From CAJVXI01 sp036444215 (lineage in GTDB: Bacteria > Patescibacteriota > Minisyncoccia > UBA6257 > UBA9933): a stretch of 13,398 bases of DNA. This document shows, piece by piece, positions 5,213 to 11,054 of the stretch (positions are counted from its first letter, which is position 1; the number at the start of each line of letters is the position of its first letter). The notes below the pieces were generated by a model that was given only the letters and a program-made list of their open reading frames with translations, did not search any database and was not told where the DNA came from. Location: assembly GCA_036444215.1 (NCBI GenBank), contig JAZGAA010000023.1, positions 1 to 13,398 on the forward strand, in the 5' to 3' direction. Both the position numbers and the translations under genes were made by a program.

Positions 5213-7987
5213 TTACTTTGCGCTCTCCAACAACTCTCCAAGTTTTCTTATTTCCTCGCCATACAAAGCCCAGTTGCCTTGGCGTTGTGCCTGCATAGCG
5301 CGGTCAAAATAATTCTTAATCTGCTGGATTATATCCGCGCCAACCACTGGCTTGGTTGGAACGGCTTTAATTACTTCTTTATCCTGAATGACCCTGCCGC
5401 CAAACACGCTAGCCAAAGCCAAATCAAGGGTCTCTTCCATGGCAATGCGGTTCTCATAAGCCACGATTACCCTTTTAAGCTCCGGAATTCTGCCGCCTTC
5501 GGCGCGCAAATAAATCGGCTGGACATAAATGAGCGATTCTTCAATCGGAATTACCAATAAATTACCCCTGATAACTTCAGAACCCCTTTGGTCCCAAAGG
5601 GAAATCTGGCGGGAAATATCCGCGTCCTGATTAATACGGTTGCTAATCTGCTTGGGCCCAAAAACCAACTTCTGTTTTGGGAAACGATAAACCACCAGTT
5701 GGCCGTAAAATTCTCCGTCATTGCGCGCAACCATCCAAGCTGAAAGATTGTCTTTGCCGCGCGGCGTAAACGGAATCATTAAAATAAATTCTTCTTTTTT
5801 CTCTCCCGGCAATTTCATAATCATATGCCTCATCATTGAATCAGCTTGTCCTCTGCTCGCAATAAATGGAATCTGCCATTGGTCTTCTTTGTTATAAAAA
5901 ATCTGCGCCTTATCCATATGATAAACAGCGTAAAGATTGGTTTGGTAAGCGAATAAATCTTCCGGATATCTAATGTGAGCTCTTAAATCATCACTCATCT
6001 CATCAAACGATAAAAACGAACCCTGAAAAATCTTGGCATAGGTCTGAATAATTGGGTCGTCTTTATCCGCGATATAAAATGTCATTTTCCCGTCATAAGC
6101 GTCAATCACCACCTTAACCGAATTTCTTATGTAATTAAGGCGCTGGCCTGACAAAGAACTAAAAACGTTTTTGACCAGTTCGGCGTAGGGATAGCTATCC
6201 GAAACGGTGTAAGCGTCATAAATCCATTTCAGTTCTCCCTCTTTAGTGACAACCATATAAGGATCGCTGTCCAGGCGCAGGAAAGGCAGAACGCGATTGA
6301 CTCTTTCCTTAATATTGCGGTAATACATTATTCTTGAATCCGGAGTGATATCGTTGGACATAAGAATTTTTGATGACCTAAATTTCAGAGCAAACAGGGC
6401 TTTACGGAAAAATGATTTAATTTTTACGCCTCCCTTTCCTTCATAATTAACAAAAACATTTTCCTCGCCTGAAGGATAATTAAATTCTTTGGTCTTGGTA
6501 TTGACCACCACCCAGTCGCTGGCCAGCTCTCCATAATATATTTCCGGCCGGTTAACCACAAGCGATTCTATACTGGAAGAAGGAGGCAAATCTTTCAAAA
6601 ACAAAACTGGTAAACCTTCTGGTGTTACTTCATTAACAGGGCTTAAAGTAAGACCAAAGCCATGAGTAAAGGTCAGACGTTCGTTAATAAAAGTGCGTTG
6701 AGGCAAACTGGCTGAATCAAGCTCTCTTGGAGAAAGCAGAACCTGGCGAAAATCGCCGTTTAACTGGTAGCGGTCATTGTCAATGGAGATAAAATCATAG
6801 TAAGTGCGAATTTCCTGAAGCTGGCCAAAAGTATCAAGCAATGGCTCACGGTCCCAAAGCCGCACGTTTTTAATGGTAGAGCGGTTGTTATTTATGTCAG
6901 CCATAGTAAGCGTGGTTTCGCCGGTTAAATCGCGTTCTAATACTTTATCCAAGGCAAAAGCTTTTTGGGTGGCTGCGATATTGTGCTCTAGGTAGGGGGT
7001 TTCTTTAACCAATTCATTGGGCAGAACCACAAATCTTTGCAGAATTGCTGGATATATCCAGCCGCCTAAAACAGAAACTATAATATAAAAACCAAAAGCC
7101 AGGACAATGAGGCGATTGTTGGATTTAAAGATATTTACAATCACCAGTACAGCCGCGGCAAGCGCGACAAAAATAAGTATTTTCAAGAATGGCAAAACAG
7201 CGTGAATATCAGTAAAGCTGGCGCCGGTAAACGACCCGCCAGAACTATAAAGTAAAGAAGGAATTTTTACGGCATAAATCTTAAAACTCGTTAAAATAAA
7301 CAAAAGAGCAATAAGAATTGATAAATGGACCTTAGCCGGCTTTTCTATAAATAAAGACCTTAGAACTTTTCTGCCTCTCTGGCCAACAGGCAGACCTTGA
7401 GCCGCTTCTCTTAAAACAATAGCGCTCCGCAAGGTATAGCTGGCAATTGCGCTGAGTAGAGAGATAATAATAATCCAAAAACCCAGACCGATTAAAAACT
7501 GAATAAACGGTAGAGAAAAGAAATAAAAAGCAATTTCGCGGCCAAATATCGGATCAAGCGCGTTAAAAGGCGTTGCGTTAAAATACTTCAGCACAATTTC
7601 CCATCCATTTGCTCCGGCCAAACCGGTAAAGAATCCAATGAGCAATGAAACTGGTAAGGCGAATCTATTAACGTGTCTTGCCGCGTCTAATTCTTTCACC
7701 ATATCAACTCCTGCTTGCGCTCTGCTCTTTAATCGGACAATTAGCGGTTTTGACGCAACAATCCGTTTGGCTAACCAAAGATTGCCATAAATAATCAAAA
7801 AACTTACTATGCCCACTGCCAATCCTAAAAAAATCTTAGCGCTAAGAATGGTGGTAAAAATATTTTGAAATCCGATTTCCTGAAACCAAAACCAATCAGT
7901 AAGCAGCCGAAAAATGCTGGGCCCTACAAAAAACGCCAGCAAGAGCAAGGCATAGATGATATAAGAAATAAAACGTTTGGAAATCAT
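5213..7987 (-). CDS. UPF0182 family (COG1615) large membrane protein
   Basis: A 924-residue protein of full family length. The N-terminal third is membrane-embedded with about seven hydrophobic segments, near residues 8-28, 44-72, 111-127, 152-184, 220-240, 264-287 and 292-314. The long C-terminal part carries conserved UPF0182 features: VVLPNELVKETPYL after the last helix, FTHGFGLTLSPVNEV, YYGELASDWVVVNT, the segment around RVLPFLRLDSDPYMVV, and a final charged region rich in glutamine. The role of this family is unknown, though it is widespread in actinobacteria, cyanobacteria and candidate phyla. No SD is visible before ATG 7987. No terminator is seen after the stop, so some transcription may enter the AbrB-Doc pair. 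Family membership is secure; function is not. Confidence 0.93.
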   Translation of the reverse strand: MISKRFISYIIYALLLLAFFVGPSIFRLLTDWFWFQEIGFQNIFTTILSAKIFLGLAVGIVSFLIIYGNLWLAKRIVASKPLIVRLKSRAQAGVDMVKELDAARHVNRFALPVSLLIGFFTGLAGANGWEIVLKYFNATPFNALDPIFGREIAFYFFSLPFIQFLIGLGFWIIIISLLSAIASYTLRSAIVLREAAQGLPVGQRGRKVLRSLFIEKPAKVHLSILIALLFILTSFKIYAVKIPSLLYSSGGSFTGASFTDIHAVLPFLKILIFVALAAAVLVIVNIFKSNNRLIVLAFGFYIIVSVLGGWIYPAILQRFVVLPNELVKETPYLEHNIAATQKAFALDKVLERDLTGETTLTMADINNNRSTIKNVRLWDREPLLDTFGQLQEIRTYYDFISIDNDRYQLNGDFRQVLLSPRELDSASLPQRTFINERLTFTHGFGLTLSPVNEVTPEGLPVLFLKDLPPSSSIESLVVNRPEIYYGELASDWVVVNTKTKEFNYPSGEENVFVNYEGKGGVKIKSFFRKALFALKFRSSKILMSNDITPDSRIMYYRNIKERVNRVLPFLRLDSDPYMVVTKEGELKWIYDAYTVSDSYPYAELVKNVFSSLSGQRLNYIRNSVKVVIDAYDGKMTFYIADKDDPIIQTYAKIFQGSFLSFDEMSDDLRAHIRYPEDLFAYQTNLYAVYHMDKAQIFYNKEDQWQIPFIASRGQADSMMRHMIMKLPGEKKEEFILMIPFTPRGKDNLSAWMVARNDGEFYGQLVVYRFPKQKLVFGPKQISNRINQDADISRQISLWDQRGSEVIRGNLLVIPIEESLIYVQPIYLRAEGGRIPELKRVIVAYENRIAMEETLDLALASVFGGRVIQDKEVIKAVPTKPVVGADIIQQIKNYFDRAMQAQRQGNWALYGEEIRKLGELLESAK

Positions 7988-8071
7988 ATTTTTAATAATA
8001 CCATATATTTTTGAAAATTAATACCCTGGATACTTTTTAGTTGGGTCGGATAAATCCTGTAAAAATTTGTT

Positions 8072-8716
8072 TTAAAAATAGTTTTTTAATAAAAAATCTT
8101 TAACTTTCTCAAAAATATATTTGTGCCCATCATTATTTGGATGTACACCGTCAGCAAGTAATTTTTTATAATCAATCTTTTGCCATTCTTCAAATAAAGG
8201 AATTACTTTAACGCCATTTTTTTTCGCAATTTCATTTAAAGCATTATTATAAATTTTAATTTTTGAATTATCATAATAACATTCTTCATCCCATGAAACA
8301 GGTTGGGTTATTTTTTCATCAACCGCCCCTACCTCTAAAAAAGAAATTTTATCAGAAAACCGCTTTGCGCGTTTTATTATTTCCTGAATATTTCTTCTAG
8401 ATTCAGCTATATCCAAAAAAGCCGTATCATTTTTACCTATAGCAAAAACAAATATTTCTTCAGTGGTCGGCCAAACCATTCTTTTTTCCGTCTCAAACTC
8501 AAATCTTTCTAAAATGCTTTTGGTTGTATCATCCGTAATGCCGAGCGGATAGACCATATAATAAAATCCATGACGAGGAAAATTTGGGGCCGAAACCATG
8601 TAATCATCAAAATACTGCTTGAGCCTAGTAGCCCATCCCCCTTTACTGTCCCAAAATCCTTGAGTACAACTGTCCCCAAAAACAAAAATATCTTTTTCTG
8701 ATGAATTTTTTACCAT
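8072..8716 (-). CDS. SGNH/GDSL-type hydrolase, cytoplasmic
   Basis: A 214-residue protein with the SGNH blocks in order: block I FGDSCTQG with nucleophile Ser16, a conserved glycine near residue 59 (YPLGITDD), block III IGKND with oxyanion Asn96, and block V DGVHPN with Asp189 and His192. The catalytic set is therefore complete, and an esterase, lipase or deacetylase activity on an ester substrate is expected; the substrate cannot be read from sequence. There is no signal peptide or membrane helix, so it should act inside the cell. The start has no close SD (a GAGG lies 17 bases upstream). It stands alone between the metalloprotease and UPF0182 genes on the same strand. Confidence 0.9.
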   Translation of the reverse strand: MVKNSSEKDIFVFGDSCTQGFWDSKGGWATRLKQYFDDYMVSAPNFPRHGFYYMVYPLGITDDTTKSILERFEFETEKRMVWPTTEEIFVFAIGKNDTAFLDIAESRRNIQEIIKRAKRFSDKISFLEVGAVDEKITQPVSWDEECYYDNSKIKIYNNALNEIAKKNGVKVIPLFEEWQKIDYKKLLADGVHPNNDGHKYIFEKVKDFLLKNYF

Positions 8717-8825
8717 AAATTTATTTTATATCCTCAAAGAATTTCATAATATAATCATCTCATTTTTTTGTTAATTTTTCCAGCTCATCCATACCCAATA
8801 AAAAAGGTGGGCGTGGGTCCGCCTT

Positions 8826-8863
8826 AAAAATATCGGCTCAAGTGTTATTGAGCCGATATTTTT
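8826..8863 (-). terminator. Intrinsic terminator of the metalloprotease gene
   Basis: Sixteen-base arms (8826-8841 and 8848-8863) pair perfectly around a 6-base loop. The stem core is ATCGGCTCAA and the stem ends in a five-T run on the minus strand. The hairpin overlaps the first two bases of the stop triplet at 8862..8864, so it lies directly at the end of the coding sequence. Confidence 0.88.
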
Positions 8864-9692
8864 AATAAAGCTTGCTTATGCCAATAATATCACCTGCGTT
8901 AAGGTCTTGTTTATTGATTTCACCGTAATCAGCATAACCGTACATTGTCTCTTCAGAACAATTTGAGTCATACAAATCATCCAAACCAACGCTGTGGCCT
9001 AATTCGTGAGTAGCGATATTTTCAAAATCCATTTTGCCTGCTTCGCCGCTTGAAGACCAGTCATAATCAACATCATCATAAACCTGGTCCCATTCCACCA
9101 GCTCTCTTTGTGAAGGAGGTCCACCAAAAATGCCCCAGATAATAGTTACGGCAATAGCGCCAGAACTCTCTATGTCTGCAAAATACACTTCGTTTTTATT
9201 ATCAGGACTCACGATATCAGCAAGAAGAATATCAAAAGTTGAAGAACCAATGCCTAAAATATTTGCGCTTGCGGCATTTTCCCATTTATCAATATCAGCA
9301 GTTAAATTATTGAGAATGAAATTTTCATCCAAACCTCTGATGTTAGCGGGATTGACTATCCATTGCTCAACAGTTCTCCATTTTGCGCCTTTGGCAAGAA
9401 AACCATAACATTTTGTTTCGCCTTTGCCTTTTCCTCCTCCTGCCCACGGTGGTTTGCCGTATCCCTTCTTGTAATGAATAATGGCATAACCTTCAACAAT
9501 TTTTCCGCTGCCTGGATCAACAGCAGGACCTAAAGAAATTACCGGAGAATGAGCAGCTGCTGGAGGAAGGATAAGAGTTTTTTGAACGCCCGGAGTTGAT
9601 AATTGAGCAACCGGGAAACTTGGTGTAGCCAAAACCGAACCGGCCGCCATAAGGCCTAAAACCACAGAAATTACTACAATCTTTTTTGTCAT
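8862..9692 (-). CDS. Secreted matrixin-like zinc metalloprotease (metzincin)
   Basis: A 276-residue precursor. Residues 1-22 form a signal peptide (basic MTKK, hydrophobic core, a likely cut after VLA). A proline- and glycine-rich stretch follows (residues 34-95, including PPWAGGGKGKG). The catalytic part holds HELGHSVGLDDLYD at 229-242: His229, Glu230, His233, Gly236 and Asp239 make an HExxHxxGxxD zinc site, in which aspartate replaces the third histidine of classical matrixins, as in snapalysin-type enzymes. Met250 in EETMYGY is the probable Met-turn. It should act outside the membrane as an endopeptidase; the target is unknown. The start has no SD. A TATAAT at 9715-9710 would give a leader of about 10 bases, but no good -35 goes with it. 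A hairpin terminator overlaps the stop. Confidence 0.88.
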   Translation of the reverse strand: MTKKIVVISVVLGLMAAGSVLATPSFPVAQLSTPGVQKTLILPPAAAHSPVISLGPAVDPGSGKIVEGYAIIHYKKGYGKPPWAGGGKGKGETKCYGFLAKGAKWRTVEQWIVNPANIRGLDENFILNNLTADIDKWENAASANILGIGSSTFDILLADIVSPDNKNEVYFADIESSGAIAVTIIWGIFGGPPSQRELVEWDQVYDDVDYDWSSSGEAGKMDFENIATHELGHSVGLDDLYDSNCSEETMYGYADYGEINKQDLNAGDIIGISKLY

Positions 9693-9757
9693 AATACTAT
9701 ATTTTATGAATTATAACCGACCTTTATTTTTAATAATTTTACCAGTTTCATTAACTC

Positions 9758-9787
9758 TTGACAAGTAAAAGGCGCTATGTATATAAT
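9758..9787 (+). promoter_or_regulatory. Strong promoter of the CxxC zinc-protein gene
   Basis: A perfect TTGACA (9758-9763) and a perfect TATAAT (9782-9787) are separated by 18 bases. Predicted +1 is near 9794, leaving a leader of about 100 bases before ATG 9895, in contrast to the leaderless lexA and antitoxin messages. Confidence 0.8.
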
Positions 9788-9835
9788 ACACCTATTATTA
9801 AAGTAGATTCGGGAATCAAAACGGCTTTTGCTATT

Positions 9836-9885
9836 TTACCTCGGGTCTCGAAAGGTCGTTAAGTATTGACCTCAATATGAGGTAA
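9836..9885 (+). promoter_or_regulatory. Structured leader with two alternative partners for the SD segment
   Basis: The only SD-like sequence (GAGGT, 9879-9883, 11 bases before the ATG) lies in the right arm of a hairpin ACCTCA-ATA-TGAGGT (9869-9883). The same segment GAGGTAA (9879-9885) can instead pair with TTACCTC (9836-9842). In addition, GGTC (9854-9857) can pair with GACC (9868-9871), which would open the first hairpin. This suggests translational control by alternative folding. The pairs were found by eye and have not been scored energetically. Confidence 0.5.
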
Positions 9886-9894
9886 TTAAGCAAA

Positions 9895-10212
9895 ATGTCA
9901 GAACAACAAAATGATGGCGGACGGCAGATGTATCAGGGAGATTGGAAGTGTTCAAAGTGCGATACGGCAATAACCCAACTTCCGTTTGAACCGAGTCCGG
10001 ACAGAACTGATCAACTCCAATGTCGTGATTGCTTCCGTCAATCAAAACCAAGATTTAATCGAGGTGGAGGCGATGGCGGATTTCAGCGAAGAACGTATCA
10101 AGGAGACTGGAAGTGTTCAAAATGCGGAACCAGTATAACTGAGCTTCCGTTTGAACCACATCCGGACAGAGTTAGCGAACTTAAATGTCGCGATTGTTTC
10201 CGTCAGAGATAA
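9895..10212 (+). CDS. Duplicated CxxC...CxxC zinc-binding protein
   Basis: A 105-residue protein made of two near-identical modules, one around residues 11-48 and one around 64-105. Each reads (Y)QGDWKCSKC, then ITxLPFEP and PDR, then CRDCFRQ. In each, two CxxC knuckles are 20 residues apart, giving a probable zinc ribbon. It is close to the CxxC-x17-CxxC domain common in candidate phyla proteins but has a longer spacing. A glycine- and arginine-rich linker (RFNRGGGDGGFQRR) joins the modules, a composition often seen in RNA-binding proteins, so nucleic-acid binding is a reasonable inference. This is the only plus-strand gene. It has a consensus promoter, a structured leader and a strong terminator, and it converges on the cold-shock gene. 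Confidence 0.85.
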   Translation: MSEQQNDGGRQMYQGDWKCSKCDTAITQLPFEPSPDRTDQLQCRDCFRQSKPRFNRGGGDGGFQRRTYQGDWKCSKCGTSITELPFEPHPDRVSELKCRDCFRQR

Positions 10213-10220
10213 AATATAAA

Positions 10221-10254
10221 AACAGCCCCGACGTAACGTCGGGGCTGTTTTTTT
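10221..10254. terminator. Bidirectional intrinsic terminator shared by two convergent genes
   Basis: A 13-bp perfect stem (10221-10233 with 10237-10249, core CAGCCCCGACG) closes a TAA loop. It is followed by a T run on the plus strand; on the minus strand the matching A-rich flank gives a second T run. It lies 9 bases past the CxxC gene stop and 8 bases past the cold-shock gene stop, so it can end both messages. Confidence 0.93.
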
Positions 10255-10261
10255 TACACGC

Positions 10262-10462
10262 TTAGACACGTGATACTTTGGTTGCGTTTGGTCCTTTTGG
10301 ACTTTCGCTCACCTCAAACTGAACTTGATCACCTTCCTTTAAATCATTAAACTCCACACCTTGGAGTTCATTAGAATGAAAGAATAAATCCTTTTCCACG
10401 CCCTCACGAACGATAAAACCGAATCCACGATCTGTCAATCTGGCAATTTTTCCTTGCTCCAT
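10262..10462 (-). CDS. csp: Cold-shock domain protein
   Basis: A 66-residue protein beginning MEQGKIARLTDRGFGFI. I chose ATG 10462 over an upstream in-frame ATG at 10492 because the family fold starts at MEQGKIA and the extra residues (MSLIINHFIT) have no counterpart. The two RNA-binding motifs are visible: RGFGFIV (RNP1, residues about 12-18) and DLFFHS (RNP2, about 25-30). The usual closing KGPNATKV is also present. It should bind single-stranded RNA or DNA and act as an RNA chaperone. No SD precedes the start. A leader of about 85 bases, long for this window, is predicted from the promoter at 10554..10581; long leaders are typical of cold-shock genes and often carry temperature control. 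Confidence 0.93.
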   Translation of the reverse strand: MEQGKIARLTDRGFGFIVREGVEKDLFFHSNELQGVEFNDLKEGDQVQFEVSESPKGPNATKVSRV

Positions 10463-10547
10463 TGTTATAAAATGATTAATTATTAATGACACATATGTTG
10501 CGATACAAAAAAAAGCTCGACTACACTATTGTTGTATACTCTGTGAC

Positions 10548-10581
10548 ATATGCATTATAGCATATACAATATTTGTGTCAA
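10548..10581 (-). promoter_or_regulatory. Extended -10 promoter of the cold-shock gene, with the -10 inside an inverted repeat
   Basis: On the minus strand, TTGACA (10581-10576) is followed after 16 bases by TATAAT (10559-10554), preceded by TGC as in extended -10 promoters. Exact 6-base arms ATATGC/GCATAT (10548-10553 and 10560-10565) flank the -10, so it forms the centre of an inverted repeat. Predicted +1 is near 10547. Confidence 0.75.
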
Positions 10582-10596
10582 TACTTAGCGCAGAGT

Positions 10597-11052
10597 TCAC
10601 TTTACAGTCGTTTCCTTTTTATCTATTTTGCCCTTCTTAAAAAAGAATATACTACCCACTGCTCCAACAATAAATATTATTGGTGCTATAACTATAGCTA
10701 TAATAAAAGAGGCCACATGTAATGCTTCAAATAAATGTTTAAAATTTTCAAAAATTATAGCTAAACCATAGAATAGATTGTGTAATATTGCAAAAGGAAG
10801 AGGTGCTACTGCTGAAATTCCGGTTAACATCAAAAATAGTTTCAATTTCCCTTTTTCTTTTCTGGCAATGAATGTAAGTTTAACGCCCAGTATAAGAAAT
10901 ACTAATCCTAATATGGCGATTAATGGGAAAAGTACGCTCTTAATATAATTAAGAGGAGATGGAGAATAAGGAATTAAAAAATAAACTAATATAATAATGA
11001 AAATTATTATTAAGTAGCGAAATGTTTTTTCTAAGCGTGATTTATTTTCCAT
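10597..11052 (-). CDS. Four-helix integral membrane protein of unknown function
   Basis: A 151-residue protein with about four hydrophobic segments near residues 12-28, 38-62, 72-102 (possibly two short helices) and 113-138. The loops are basic (ARKEKGKLK, FKKGKIDKK), and a short charged tail ends in TGA. No family, catalytic motif or metal ligands are evident. It begins two bases after the stop of the histidine kinase gene, so the two are cotranscribed and coupled. The kinase has no membrane segment of its own, so this protein could be a membrane partner or output of that sensor; this is inferred from position only. No hairpin terminator follows before the cold-shock promoter. Confidence 0.8.
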   Translation of the reverse strand: MENKSRLEKTFRYLIIIFIIILVYFLIPYSPSPLNYIKSVLFPLIAILGLVFLILGVKLTFIARKEKGKLKLFLMLTGISAVAPLPFAILHNLFYGLAIIFENFKHLFEALHVASFIIAIVIAPIIFIVGAVGSIFFFKKGKIDKKETTVK

Positions 11053-11054
11053 AT

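Noticed and set aside
5279..5560. Plus-strand open frame inside the UPF0182 gene
   Set aside because: It is a shadow of a well-conserved coding region with no start signals of its own.
8800..8826. Second hairpin-like GC-rich segment just past the metalloprotease terminator
   Set aside because: The stem has several mismatches and is much weaker than the adjacent perfect hairpin, so it is not listed as a separate terminator.
10463..10492. Ten extra N-terminal residues for the cold-shock protein
   Set aside because: Cold-shock proteins begin at the MxxGKI segment, and the extra hydrophobic residues have no family counterpart.
10597..10599. Reassigned UGA codon, as used by some candidate phyla lineages
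   Set aside because: Long conserved genes in the window contain no in-frame TGA, tryptophan is encoded by TGG, and TGA ends the four-helix membrane protein, so the standard bacterial code fits.
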